From the NCBI GenBank assembly GCA_019636445.1, contig JAHBXO010000007.1, positions 124,001 through 188,000 of the forward strand: a stretch of DNA of 64,000 bases, given 5' to 3'. Both the position numbers and the translations under genes were made by a program. Each line of letters begins with the position of its first letter. The stretch's first letter is position 1. Below the pieces are notes generated by a model. The model saw nothing but the letters and a program-made list of their open reading frames with translations, did no database searches and was not told the origin of the DNA. Source of the DNA: Gemmataceae bacterium. GTDB taxonomy: Bacteria > Planctomycetota > Planctomycetia > Gemmatales > Gemmataceae. This document shows positions 1 to 8,739 of the stretch, in pieces.

Positions 1-1
1 T

Positions 2-1135
2 GTCGGGACGGTGAATGTGCAGGTCGTCTCCGGCACGACGAAGCCCGACTCGAACGGGAACCCGATCTTCTTCGGCTACGGCGGATCGCTCGCCACGGCC
101 GCGAGCCAGTTCACGTTCGTGAACGGCACGAGTCCGCCCCCTGGAAGCCCGCCGCCACCGCCGGGAAGTCCGCCGACCGTACCACCCGCGGTGGGCGAAC
201 CGTTTGCGGTCGGCGTCGGCACGGCGGCCGTCCTGATGAACGCCGACGGTTCGCCGCGCTGGTCGATTGCGCCGTTCCCGAATCTCGGCGTCGAAGTGCG
301 CACCGCGTCCGCGGACTTCAACAATGACGGCGTGCCGGACCTCGTGGCCGCGACCGGCCCCGGCGCGCCGACGCGCGTCCGCATCCTCGACGGTGCCACG
401 CGCGCCGAACTCTTCGCCGTCAGCCCCTTCGAGGCGCGCTTCACGGGCGGCGTCTATGTCGCCGTTGGCGATGTGACCGGCGACGGCCGGCCCGACCTCG
501 CCATCACTCCGGACGAAGGCGGCGGCCCGCGCGTGGATCTCTTCAACGGGGTGGGCTTCGACAAGGTCGCCAGCTTCTTCGGCATCGACGATGCGAACTT
601 CCGCGGTGGTGCCCGCGCGACCATCGGCGACCTGAACGGCGACGGTCAGGGGGACTTGGTCGTCGTGGCCGGATTCGGAGGCGGACCGCGCGTCGCCGCC
701 TTCGACGGCGAGTCCCTCTCCCAGACTCCGCAAAAGCTCTTCGGCGATTTCTTCGCGTTCGAAGAGACGCTGCGCAACGGCATCTTTGTCGCCGTCGGCG
801 ACTTGAACGCCGACGGCTTCGCCGACTTGATCGCCGGCGGCGGACCCGGCGGCGGGCCGCGCGTCCTTGCCCTCGACGGCCAGGCCCTGCTGGCGAACCG
901 ATACACGGTCGTCGCCAACTTCTTCGGTGGCGATCCGAACTCCCGCGGCGGCATCCGCGTCGCAGCGAAAGACCTCGACGGCGACGTCCGCGCCGACCTC
1001 GTCGTCGGTGCGGGCACCGGCGCCGGCTCGCGCGTCACCGCCTATCGCGGCAGCGCGTTCCCCGCCACCGCCCCGCCCGAACTGCTCGCCTTCGACGCCT
1101 CCGCCGGATTCACCGGCGGCGTCTTCGTCGGGTAA
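2..1135 (+). CDS. FG-GAP/VCBS repeat surface protein, C-terminal part
   Basis: The reading frame is open from the first base, so this is the 3' part of a larger gene; the GTG at 11 is only the first possible start in the window. After a Pro/Gly/Ser-rich linker (about residues 40-65) come repeated calcium-binding-like blades with D-x-N-x-D-G-x-x-D-L signatures, for example DFNNDGVPDL, DVTGDGRPDL, DLNGDGQGDL and DLNADGFADL, each about 60-70 residues apart and each preceded by a GGGPRV-type strand. This is the pattern of FG-GAP/integrin-like beta-propellers in secreted planctomycete proteins. The protein ends right after the last blade (TGGVFVG). It probably acts outside the cell or on the surface; the ligand is unknown. 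It converges on the minus-strand gene at 1140, with only four bases between the two stops. Confidence 0.75.
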   Translation, partial: VGTVNVQVVSGTTKPDSNGNPIFFGYGGSLATAASQFTFVNGTSPPPGSPPPPPGSPPTVPPAVGEPFAVGVGTAAVLMNADGSPRWSIAPFPNLGVEVRTASADFNNDGVPDLVAATGPGAPTRVRILDGATRAELFAVSPFEARFTGGVYVAVGDVTGDGRPDLAITPDEGGGPRVDLFNGVGFDKVASFFGIDDANFRGGARATIGDLNGDGQGDLVVVAGFGGGPRVAAFDGESLSQTPQKLFGDFFAFEETLRNGIFVAVGDLNADGFADLIAGGGPGGGPRVLALDGQALLANRYTVVANFFGGDPNSRGGIRVAAKDLDGDVRADLVVGAGTGAGSRVTAYRGSAFPATAPPELLAFDASAGFTGGVFVG

Positions 1136-1139
1136 CCGT

Positions 1140-1970
1140 TCACATCCGTTCCGCGCCCGCGGTGATGTTGCGGATCGCCTGCATCATCTGCTCGAAGTGC
1201 TCCTCGAACTGCCGGTTGTTCACTTCCTGCTGGAGCACCGTCACGGCGAAGAGGAACAGCACGTCGCTGCCGCTCTTCGGCGGGCGCACGTATTGCAAGA
1301 GGTAGCCACCGTACTGCACGTCCAGCAGGATGCGGCGGTTGCCGCCCTGGCCACCCTTCTCCAGCACGGCATTCATCGACTGGAATTCGCGGTGCAGGTC
1401 GCCGGCCAATTCGAGCCAGTTCGCGATGCGCGCGTCCGCGGACTCCCTCCGGCCGATGGCGTTAAGCCGATCCTGGATCTCCTTACGGTTCACTCCCATC
1501 GCGACGACTTCCGGTCGGGCCTCGTCGCTTTTCGCGAGGCGCAGCAGCACGGCGAAGTCGATGCCGCCGCGCAGTCCGGAATAGTACTGCACCGCTTTCG
1601 GGAGTTGCTTGAGCTTGCGGAAGGAACCGGGATCGCGCGGCAGACGGAACTGGCAGAACGCCAGCATGCCGAGGATGACGAAGGCGTTCAGCAGGGCGAA
1701 GCCGGCGATCATGACCGGTCCGGGCGCGCGTTCCTCGAGGACGAGCGTGCCGAGCGGAGAGAACCAGTCGAAGGGGTTGTTCGATTTGGCATGGTCGCGG
1801 AGCAGCCCGACGGCACCGGCGAAGAAGCCGCCGGCGACGAGCAGCCATGTCAGGCGGTGCGCGTTGACGATGATGCGGACGAGCGGCCGGCCGAAGACGG
1901 CGCGCAACACGGCGAAGACCGCGGCCGAGATCGCGGCGACTTTCGTCAGGTCGGTGACGTTCCAATCCAC
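1140..1970 (-). CDS. membrane protein of unknown function
   Basis: This is a 276-residue protein that I cannot assign to a family. Two hydrophobic segments near the N terminus (about residues 8-25 and 38-57) and another around 80-103 suggest a membrane anchor. The C-terminal half is soluble and charged, ending in a likely helical stretch rich in Q and E. I chose the GTG start at 1970 because AGGGG lies six bases upstream and it begins 16 bases after the stop of the preceding protease gene; the open frame further upstream lies inside that gene. It is the last gene of the 5223-to-1140 operon, so a role linked to the M50-like protease is plausible but not shown. Confidence 0.7.
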   Translation of the reverse strand: MDWNVTDLTKVAAISAAVFAVLRAVFGRPLVRIIVNAHRLTWLLVAGGFFAGAVGLLRDHAKSNNPFDWFSPLGTLVLEERAPGPVMIAGFALLNAFVILGMLAFCQFRLPRDPGSFRKLKQLPKAVQYYSGLRGGIDFAVLLRLAKSDEARPEVVAMGVNRKEIQDRLNAIGRRESADARIANWLELAGDLHREFQSMNAVLEKGGQGGNRRILLDVQYGGYLLQYVRPPKSGSDVLFLFAVTVLQQEVNNRQFEEHFEQMMQAIRNITAGAERM

Positions 1971-1986
1971 GCAGCACCCCTGCCGG

Positions 1987-3462
1987 TTATTCGTGCGGCG
2001 GGGCGTCGGACTTGAGCGAGTTCGCGAATTCGCGCACGGATTGCGGCGGTTCGGGCGGTTCCGCCAGCCGGGAGTCGAGCATCCGCAGCGCTTCGCGTCG
2101 AACGGACGGATGCGCAGCGCGCCAGGCGGCCGCGCAATCCGCCGCGAGCCGGGGTCGGTCCGCGGGATCGGCGGCGACCGTGGCTTGGAAGGCCGCGACG
2201 AGCGCGTCGCGAGCCGCGCGATGCCGTTCGACATTCGCGACGACAAATCCCGCGCATGCAATCGCCAGTAGCCAACCGAAGAGATAGGTGGCCACGAGCG
2301 ACAGCGCCATTGGCGTCGCGATCGCGGGCCGGGCCACGCGTTCGTGGACGATGTGCATCGCCCGAGCGAGATCGGCCGGTTCAAAGCTGTCGGGGCCGAG
2401 CGTGAGTACCACGTGCAACATCGTGCGCAGCCGGTCATCCGGGATGTCGGTGGCGCGTTCGGGCAGGTCCTCGAAGATGTTCGTGAGCGCCTGGCGGGTC
2501 TTCGCCAGCCGCCAGGCGCGGACGGCGCCGAGCGCGACGAGGGCGGCGAGGAGCCCGACCAGCAGCGGGAGCATCGTGCCCGGCAACGCGGCTGCCGACG
2601 CGGCGAGAAGCCCGACGCCCAAGGCGTGCGCCAGCGTCGTCGGCCAGGGTCCACGCAGGAGCGGCACGCGCTCGAAAAAGCGCGCCCCATCGCACGCCGG
2701 CGCGATCCAGAGTTCCGCCAGGTTGAACGCCAGCAGGATGAGGATGAAGAATTGGAGGACGCCGTCGAGGGCGGGCGCGGCCCACGCTTGCAGCCCGAAC
2801 GCCATCGCAAGCCCGGGTAGCGGGCCGAGCAGGAAGACGACCGCGCGCCGCGCCGAACCCGCATCGCCACCCCGCGGCAGCCAGCGGGTCGGGAAGGCGA
2901 GATTGACCAGCTCCCGTTCGCGGTAACCGAACAGCCACTGCCCGATCAGGTGACCCAATTCGTGCAGGAATTTGGCCGCCAGCACGGCCGCCGCGCCCGC
3001 CAACCCGTGCGCGACGCCGCCCCAGATCGTCAACAGGACCAGTACCGAACCTTGCACAACCCGGGCCGGGAGATCCGCCCGCGGTTCCGGCACCGTCTTC
3101 TGTAACGCCGCCTTCGTCTGCTGGTACAGGATTTCGAATTCGATCTCGCCCCGCAGCTGCGAATCGAACAACGCGACCGGCCCAAGCACCCCCGGCGGCG
3201 GCACCGTCGGCTCGGGCGTCGGTGTCGGCTCGTCTTCGTCGTCCCCGTCCGGCGGGAACTCGTACTCCCCCGAATCGTCGTCATCGTCGTCGAAATCGTC
3301 TTCGGACCACGGGATGTCGTCGTCGGGCCGGTCGGAGTAGCCCGGTTCCTTCGGCGCGTTCGGGTCGTCGGCCCACGGATCGACGTTGGGGTCGTCGGGA
3401 TCGAACGGCTTTTCGGGCGGCGGGGTCTTCACGGACGCAACTCGGCGAGGCGGCTCCTGCAC
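1987..3462 (-). CDS. M50-like (site-2 protease-type) zinc metalloprotease, membrane-bound
   Basis: The roughly 100-residue N terminus is disordered, very acidic and Pro-rich (runs of D around residues 56-63). It is followed by hydrophobic helices carrying the zinc-protease motif HELGH (H167, E168, H171). A second motif, APACDGARF with D258, matches the N/A-P-x-x-D-G motif that supplies the third zinc ligand in S2P/M50 enzymes. Further hydrophobic segments follow, then a soluble C-terminal region. M50 enzymes cut transmembrane segments inside the membrane, often to release regulators; the substrate here is unknown. The GTG start at 3462 lies eight bases after the upstream stop; a second GTG at 3432 (VKTPPP) is possible. 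It is the third gene of a four-gene operon. Confidence 0.75.
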   Translation of the reverse strand: MQEPPRRVASVKTPPPEKPFDPDDPNVDPWADDPNAPKEPGYSDRPDDDIPWSEDDFDDDDDDSGEYEFPPDGDDEDEPTPTPEPTVPPPGVLGPVALFDSQLRGEIEFEILYQQTKAALQKTVPEPRADLPARVVQGSVLVLLTIWGGVAHGLAGAAAVLAAKFLHELGHLIGQWLFGYRERELVNLAFPTRWLPRGGDAGSARRAVVFLLGPLPGLAMAFGLQAWAAPALDGVLQFFILILLAFNLAELWIAPACDGARFFERVPLLRGPWPTTLAHALGVGLLAASAAALPGTMLPLLVGLLAALVALGAVRAWRLAKTRQALTNIFEDLPERATDIPDDRLRTMLHVVLTLGPDSFEPADLARAMHIVHERVARPAIATPMALSLVATYLFGWLLAIACAGFVVANVERHRAARDALVAAFQATVAADPADRPRLAADCAAAWRAAHPSVRREALRMLDSRLAEPPEPPQSVREFANSLKSDAPPHE

Positions 3463-3470
3463 CTACCGTT

Positions 3471-4976
3471 TTACGCGCCGGACGGGGACGGGGGCAACTC
3501 GGTGACGGAGAGTCGGCGATTCGATTCATATCGATTCTGCAAAAAGAGGAATACGCGGCCGATCGCGACCACGGCGAACATCACGATGCCGAACCAGAGC
3601 ACGGCGGTGCTCCGCGCGGTCCGTTCTCGCAGCGATGGAATCTGATCCGGGTCGGTGCCGTCGAACCACTCCGCCGGGCCGAGCGGCGTGGCGATCGGCT
3701 CGCGGCCTTTGTGGAAGTCGTCGTAAAAAAGTTCGTCGTAAATGTCCGCCCCGCCCGCGATCTTCTTTGCTTCGTACTCGTGGTACTCCTTCTGGTACCG
3801 CTGACCGTACGCCAGTTCGGCCTTGAAGCGTTGCCGCAGATTGATCAGCGATTCGGCGGATAGTTTCAGTTCCTTCTCGATGTTCGCCTGCCGATGCCGG
3901 CAGTGCTCGCGCAGGGCCGCCGCGTGCTCCGGTTTCCAGCCGTAGCGGTCCGCGAGCAGGTGGGCGCGCTCGTACGCCGTCCAGGCGATGTAGCGCTGGC
4001 CGACGCGGAGCATGATCTCGCCGAGCGCGACCGCGAAGTACGGATTCGCTCCGCCGCCCTGCCGCCACATGCCAATGATGCCGAGCGTGGGCTCGTCGAA
4101 GGGCACAGGGCGTTCGAGGACCGAACTCGGAAAACCCGAATCCGCTCCTATCAATCGAATCGCCCGACGCATGAGTTCGCGGGATTCTTCTTTGACGAGT
4201 TCCCCGCGATCATCAAACTGACTTGCGAACTTCTCGCCTCCCATTCCGAGATAATGACTCCGTGAAATCGCGGAGGGCAACTCTCCGTATTCATCACGCC
4301 CGGGTGGCCTCCCGAACGAATTCCCAACGCAATCGAACTTCGTCAGCAGTGTCGGATCGTAGATGGCCGCGAGCAGGTACTCGCCGATGTGGAGCTGCCA
4401 TTCCTCGCGGCCGAAGTGTGCTTCCGGGTTCACGTTGATGGACTGCTGGATGAAGACCAGCCCTTCCTTCACGTTCGCCCGCGCCTTCGCATCGCCGCCC
4501 ATCGCGGCCTTCATGTTCGCGTGGATCAGAAACGTGCCGAGGTTCGCGTAGGACGTGTAGAGCTGCTTGCCGCCCTGTCCAAGATTCAACTGGCGCGCGA
4601 GCTTGTCGCGGAGCGGCTGCACTGCCTCGCCGGCGCGGCCGAGCTTGTCGAGGCCGACACCGAGATCGTCCGTCAGGTCGAAGGCCTCCTGCGAACCTGG
4701 CGGGAGCGACTTCAGCTTCTCGCGGACGATCCGGTCGCGTTCCCGATAGTAGGCGGGGCCTCGGACGGGGTAGCGTTCGTGGATGACATCGTGGACCATC
4801 GCGAAGCGGAGGGAGACGCCGCCGGCGAATTTCGGTGCGAAATGCGGGTAGGGCGTCGGGCGACTCGGTAGGTTCTTCGGCGTTCGAATCCGCCAGCCGA
4901 GTTCGGTGGTCGTGTAGCCGAAGAAGCCCGCGCACGAGCCGAAGATCAGCGCGAGGATCAGGAGCGCGATACGCAT
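3471..4976 (-). CDS. membrane-anchored helical repeat-like protein, unknown function
   Basis: This 501-residue protein is not recognised. It has an N-terminal hydrophobic segment (residues 3-22, with SCAGFFG, possibly a signal anchor) and a second strong membrane helix near residues 462-485 (LWFGIVMFAVVAIGRVFLF) followed by a short basic tail. The region between looks like TPR-type alpha-helical pairs (for example around residues 90-180, with LGRAGEAVQPL and SINVNPEAHFG), so most of it should face the periplasm or other non-cytoplasmic side. The start ATG at 4976 lies seven bases after the stop of the small gene before it. The position directly before the M50-like protease suggests a partner or substrate adaptor, but this is inference. 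Confidence 0.7.
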   Translation of the reverse strand: MRIALLILALIFGSCAGFFGYTTTELGWRIRTPKNLPSRPTPYPHFAPKFAGGVSLRFAMVHDVIHERYPVRGPAYYRERDRIVREKLKSLPPGSQEAFDLTDDLGVGLDKLGRAGEAVQPLRDKLARQLNLGQGGKQLYTSYANLGTFLIHANMKAAMGGDAKARANVKEGLVFIQQSINVNPEAHFGREEWQLHIGEYLLAAIYDPTLLTKFDCVGNSFGRPPGRDEYGELPSAISRSHYLGMGGEKFASQFDDRGELVKEESRELMRRAIRLIGADSGFPSSVLERPVPFDEPTLGIIGMWRQGGGANPYFAVALGEIMLRVGQRYIAWTAYERAHLLADRYGWKPEHAAALREHCRHRQANIEKELKLSAESLINLRQRFKAELAYGQRYQKEYHEYEAKKIAGGADIYDELFYDDFHKGREPIATPLGPAEWFDGTDPDQIPSLRERTARSTAVLWFGIVMFAVVAIGRVFLFLQNRYESNRRLSVTELPPSPSGA

Positions 4977-4983
4977 CGCAGGC

Positions 4984-5223
4984 TCACGATCGGGCTGAAC
5001 GGCGGAGCGTCAGCGCCACGGCGGCGACGGCGAGGACGCCGCCGATCGCGATGCGGTTCGTGGAGCCGTCGTCATACGGAGCCGGCGGTTCGACGAGGGG
5101 CGGGGTGGTCTGATATTGCGAGCGGAACTCGCGCTCGCTTCCCTCAAGCGTGGCATCGTTGAGGCACGCGGCCGCGCCGCCGGCCGAGAGCAGAAGACAC
5201 GTGGAGACGAGGAGAGTGCGCAT
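4984..5223 (-). CDS. small exported protein, possible lipoprotein
   Basis: This is a 79-residue protein. The start ATG at 5223 is fixed by a GGAGG ribosome-binding site six bases upstream. A signal peptide (MRTLLVSTCLLLSAGGAAAC) ends at a cysteine, which could be a lipobox although the residues before it are not ideal. A Pro-rich middle follows, then a C-terminal hydrophobic helix (IAIGGVLAVAAVALTL) and an RRSARS tail, a layout reminiscent of proteins anchored by a C-terminal sorting helix. It is the first gene of the operon that continues through the unknown protein at 3471 and the M50-like protease. No function can be assigned. Confidence 0.65.
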   Translation of the reverse strand: MRTLLVSTCLLLSAGGAAACLNDATLEGSEREFRSQYQTTPPLVEPPAPYDDGSTNRIAIGGVLAVAAVALTLRRSARS

Positions 5224-5280
5224 CGCGGGCCTCCGGCGAAGGGATGCCGCCATGCTACCACATCGCGGGAGCGGTTTCCA

Positions 5281-5358
5281 TTTTGCATTTTTCATTCTTC
5301 ATTTTGAATTGTTCCAACGATTCGGACCAATGCAAAATGATGAATGAAAAATGCAAAA
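5281..5358. repeat. AT-rich palindromic repeat element
   Basis: Two 26-base arms (5281-5306 and 5333-5358) are reverse complements with one mismatch, separated by a 26-base loop. The arms are built from TTTTGCATTTTTCATTC-like sequence, strikingly AT-rich in a GC-rich window. The element sits between two co-directional minus-strand genes, just downstream of the stop at 5368. It could act as a terminator hairpin for the TPR lipoprotein gene or be a small mobile palindrome. Confidence 0.75.
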
Positions 5359-5367
5359 CTCCTACCC

Positions 5368-6096
5368 TCAGTTCCCTTCGACAGCCGTCGCCTTCTCCAG
5401 CGCCGCGAGGGCCGTCTGGGCGGACTTCAGCGTCGAGTCGGCTGAGAGGGCTTCGCGGTAGAGGTTCGTCGCGGCGTCGCGCTTCCCCTGCGTCGCCAGC
5501 ACGAATGCCAGGTTCGATTTCGCCTCCGCGGGGCTGACCGCCTTTTCGAACGCCGACAGACTCTCGTCGGTCCGACCTTGCTGCGCGAGCGTCAGGCCGA
5601 GGTTCACCCAGGCGCGCTTGTGGGTCTTGTCGGAATCGAGCGCCTTGCGGAAGTGCGTTTCGGCGTCGGTCCATTCGCCGCGATTGTAATGGCTGTAGCC
5701 GATGTCGTTGAGCAGATCCGGGTCCTTCGGCTTGGTCTTGAGGAGTTCGCGGAATTCCTGCATCGCCTTGCCGGGATCGCCAGCGCGGTCGTAGAGGACG
5801 GCGAGTCGGCGGGCGGCCTTCGCGTTCGCGGTCGGGTCGGCGGCGCGGGCCTTCTCGTAGTAGGCGATCGCGTCGCCGTCCTTGCCGGCCTGTTCCAGTT
5901 CCTCGGCCATCGTGAGCGCGAGCGTCGCTGCGGGCTTGCCGGACAATTCCGTTTCGGAGACGGTAGCCGTTTCGCCCGGTTTCTCCTCGGCCTTCGTCGA
6001 CTTCGGCAACTTGAAGTCGCCGAACTTCGAATGCAGGCAGCCGTTGCCCGCGAAGAGCAGGACGGCGAGAACCGCGATTCGAGTGAGAAGATGCAT
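5368..6096 (-). CDS. TPR-repeat lipoprotein
   Basis: This is a 242-residue protein. The start ATG at 6096 is preceded by GAGGA at a suitable distance. The signal peptide ends in a lipobox-like LFAGNGC, so the mature protein should be lipid-anchored through Cys20. After a charged linker there are about four TPR units between residues 60 and 235, for example AIAYYEKARAADPTANAKAA, DPDLLNDIGYSHYNRGEWTD and HKRAWVNLGLTLAQQGRTDE. TPR lipoproteins of this kind can act as pilotins or assembly factors for secretins, and a secretin gene lies immediately upstream (stop at 6177), so a shared role in a Tad/type II-like apparatus is a reasonable inference. Confidence 0.75.
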   Translation of the reverse strand: MHLLTRIAVLAVLLFAGNGCLHSKFGDFKLPKSTKAEEKPGETATVSETELSGKPAATLALTMAEELEQAGKDGDAIAYYEKARAADPTANAKAARRLAVLYDRAGDPGKAMQEFRELLKTKPKDPDLLNDIGYSHYNRGEWTDAETHFRKALDSDKTHKRAWVNLGLTLAQQGRTDESLSAFEKAVSPAEAKSNLAFVLATQGKRDAATNLYREALSADSTLKSAQTALAALEKATAVEGN

Positions 6097-6176
6097 CGTC
6101 GATCCTCGATGGACGGTTCGCGCTCGGCTCCGAAGACTCCGCCTCGCGGCTAAACGGTCTTGGTTTTCATTCCGAA

Positions 6177-8039
6177 TTAGGGCGCTGGGCAGTAGCCGCT
6201 GGGGCCGTTGAGCAGGGCGCGTTCGACCTTCTCGAAGTGGCGGATGCGGCCCCAATCGGTGCGGATCGCGCTGCGGTACGGGCCGACGCGGCCTTCGAGG
6301 CGGTTGTAGAGGTAGAACTCGATGTCGGTCGGTTCGAGAATGTCGGCCCCGGGCATCGGCGGGACTTCGCCGGCTTCGAGCGGCCGCACGAGTTCCGGCG
6401 TGACGAAGATGACGAGTTCCTTCTCGCCGGCGGAGTGCCGGTTCGCCGAGAACGGGTTCAGGAACGGCACGTCGCCGAAGAGGGGCACGCGGCTGGAGTC
6501 GGCACCGTGGTTGGATTCGATGAGGCCGGCGACGGCGAGCGTCTCCCCCTGGCGCAGTTCGACGACGGTGTTGACGTTGCGGGTATTCAGGCCGGCGACG
6601 TTCGACCCGCCGATGTTGGTGCCAACGCCGACGTCGCGGCTGCTGACGTTGGCGTTCAATTGGAGGCGGATCCGGTCGCGGTCGGTGATGAAGGGGGTGA
6701 AGTTCAGTTGCACGCCGAACGGGACGAAGCTGACCCCTTGCAGGCCGTTGTTGATGCCGAAGCCGCTGACGATCGGCACGGGGAACTGGCCGCCGGCGAG
6801 GAAGTTCGCCCGCTGGCCGTTCATGGTGACGAGCGTCGGCTCGGCGAGCGACTTGGCGTACGAGAGCGTGCGCAGGGCATTGATGGCGAGCGGGATGTTG
6901 CCGCCGTCGAGGATGGCCGTGAGGTTGGCGACCGCGCCGCCGACCCCGCCGCCGATGCCTCCGCCGCCTACGTTGCCCGTGTTGTTGCGGAAGACCACGA
7001 CGCCCTGGTTGTTGCGGACGCTGAAGTTCAGGCCGATGCTGCGGGCGGCGGCGCGGGAGACTTCCGCGACGATGACGCGTAGGGCGACCTGCTGTTCGCC
7101 GGCGACTTCGAGCAGGTTGACGATGTTGTTGCCGGCGCTGGCGATGTAGTGGTCGAGGGTGGGGGACACCAGTTCCGAGAGCGGGTCCTGCCCGGCAAGG
7201 CCTGGCGCGCCGACGCCGACCGTGGTGATGCCGGAGGGGCCGAGTGGAATCATCCCCGCCTGGCCGCCGCCGAGGTTCGATCCGTTCGCCCCGCCGCCGT
7301 TCCCGTTCGCCTGCATGTTCGCGCGGATGATTTGCAGCACCTGCACGCCTTGCTGAGCGTCGCGGACCCGGCCGCTGACCACGAGCTTGTCGCCGAGCAG
7401 TTTCAAACGGACCGACGTGTCCTTGAAGTGCTTGTTGATGTCGTCTTCCAGTTGCTTGTAGGATTTTTCCAGACGTTCCTTCGCCTCGGGGTCCGGGTAG
7501 ACGCGCACGAGGTAGGAGAGTGTTTCCTGCTTGGCGGGGTCGTCCTTGTCCCCGAACCAGAGGTTCAGCACGGTCGTGCCGACGTCCTTGCCCTGGAGCA
7601 ACAGTTCCTTGGTGTTGGCGATGCTCATCGTCATGATCTTTTCGTCGCCCGACTGCACGCGGATCGGCACGGTCTTGAGGACCATGACGCGCGTCTGCCC
7701 GGCAACGAGATCGAGCGTGAGTTCGGGGTCGAGCAGTTTGGCGACGTGCTTGACCTGCTTGATGCGGCTTTCCGGCGTGGCCGTCGGCGTGGCACCGACG
7801 GTGCGCGGCGTGGGCGACAGCAACGGGTTGCCCAGTGCCGCCGCGGCCGGGTTGGCCGGTGCCGGGCTGGCGGGCTGCGGCGCCGCGGGCACGGGCGGTG
7901 CCGGCGTGGCAGGCACCTGCGCGCCGCCGCGGCGTTCAATGCCGGCGATCGCGAACAGAGCCAAAACGAACGGGATCGCCGCGACACCGCGGACGATACG
8001 ATGGCCCTTCCCATGGCCACGATTCACGACAGGCATCAT
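6177..8039 (-). CDS. CpaC-like secretin, type II/III secretion family
   Basis: This is a 620-residue outer-membrane secretin. The start ATG at 8039 has GGGGGAG six bases upstream. An N-terminal signal segment (FVLALFAIAGIERRGGAQ) is followed by a Pro/Ala-rich linker. Next comes the pilus-assembly N-terminal domain (about 115-200, with LDLVAGQTRVMVLKTVPIRV), a BON/N1-like domain (about 215-265, DTSVRLKLLGDKLVVSGRV) and the secretin core (about 310-580) with VALRVIVAEVSR, AEPTLVTMNGQRANFLAGG and LRQGETLAVAGLI. These match CpaC/RcpA-type channels of Tad pili. No other Tad genes are adjacent except the TPR lipoprotein downstream, so the rest of the machine must be elsewhere. Confidence 0.88.
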   Translation of the reverse strand: MMPVVNRGHGKGHRIVRGVAAIPFVLALFAIAGIERRGGAQVPATPAPPVPAAPQPASPAPANPAAAALGNPLLSPTPRTVGATPTATPESRIKQVKHVAKLLDPELTLDLVAGQTRVMVLKTVPIRVQSGDEKIMTMSIANTKELLLQGKDVGTTVLNLWFGDKDDPAKQETLSYLVRVYPDPEAKERLEKSYKQLEDDINKHFKDTSVRLKLLGDKLVVSGRVRDAQQGVQVLQIIRANMQANGNGGGANGSNLGGGQAGMIPLGPSGITTVGVGAPGLAGQDPLSELVSPTLDHYIASAGNNIVNLLEVAGEQQVALRVIVAEVSRAAARSIGLNFSVRNNQGVVVFRNNTGNVGGGGIGGGVGGAVANLTAILDGGNIPLAINALRTLSYAKSLAEPTLVTMNGQRANFLAGGQFPVPIVSGFGINNGLQGVSFVPFGVQLNFTPFITDRDRIRLQLNANVSSRDVGVGTNIGGSNVAGLNTRNVNTVVELRQGETLAVAGLIESNHGADSSRVPLFGDVPFLNPFSANRHSAGEKELVIFVTPELVRPLEAGEVPPMPGADILEPTDIEFYLYNRLEGRVGPYRSAIRTDWGRIRHFEKVERALLNGPSGYCPAP

Positions 8040-8247
8040 GCCAGTCTCCCCCTGACCACCGCTCTCGCAAGCGCGGCGGCGTTGTGCCGGAGCACGAATG
8101 ATTCCCCGCGACGTTCGAACGGCTCCCCCGAGCCGGCCCGCGGAACCATGCGGGCGCACGAACTTTCGCGACGAATTCCACCGGCTATAACGGAGAAACC
8201 CGGCGTGTCAATCGAAAGTCAAACGATTCAAAAAGAAGAAACGCGAT

Positions 8248-8550
8248 TCACGCCGCCCGCGAGATTACCCCGTTCGCCGGGGCTTCCTGAAGTTGCACTT
8301 CCCGCGTGCGCTGGCCCATCGAATTGTAAAACACGACGCGGCCCTCCGGTTCCGCCCACACCGCGCTCGTCTTCAACTCGCGCGGACCCACGACATGGAA
8401 CAGCACGCCCCATGCTCGGCCGCGACGGTGGATCGGCGTTTGAAAAAACGGTGTCTGATCGTAATCGAGGGCATCTTGCTCACAGAGGGTTTGACGGATG
8501 TACCGACACAGATCCTCATACGTCGGTAACGCGACGACCGGCTCCGGCAT
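8248..8550 (-). CDS. small protein of unknown function
   Basis: This is a 100-residue protein. I chose the ATG at 8550 (MPEPVVALPTYEDL) because GGAGA lies a few bases upstream; the frame is open further but lacks a convincing start. There is no signal peptide or membrane helix. The middle contains an alternating hydrophobic stretch (WGVLFHVVGPRELKTSAVWA) that looks like a beta-sheet core. It stands alone between the secretin and trmL genes on the same strand. No function is assigned. Confidence 0.55.
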   Translation of the reverse strand: MPEPVVALPTYEDLCRYIRQTLCEQDALDYDQTPFFQTPIHRRGRAWGVLFHVVGPRELKTSAVWAEPEGRVVFYNSMGQRTREVQLQEAPANGVISRAA

Positions 8551-8739
8551 GCGCTCTCCGATGATTCGCGGAAGGAATGACGGACCTTCGAAGTTTCCCT
8601 CGATCGGGATACTTCGCAATGAAAGGTCCGGTGATGAATGGCGTGTGGAACTACTCTGCCACACTCTGGCGATGTTGGGCGAAATGACGAGCCCACGAAA
8701 ACCATTCCGAACCGCGAACCGTGTCGGCTCGTGCCGGTT

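Noticed and set aside
1140..2870. A 576-residue protein as one gene
   Set aside because: The first 300 codons lie inside the M50-like protease gene in another frame and are Arg/Ser-rich nonsense; the GTG at 1970 with its ribosome-binding site is the real start.
4840..4900. tRNA T-arm-like GGTTC...TTCGAATCC
   Set aside because: It lies inside a coding gene and no acceptor stem or anticodon arm can be folded around it.
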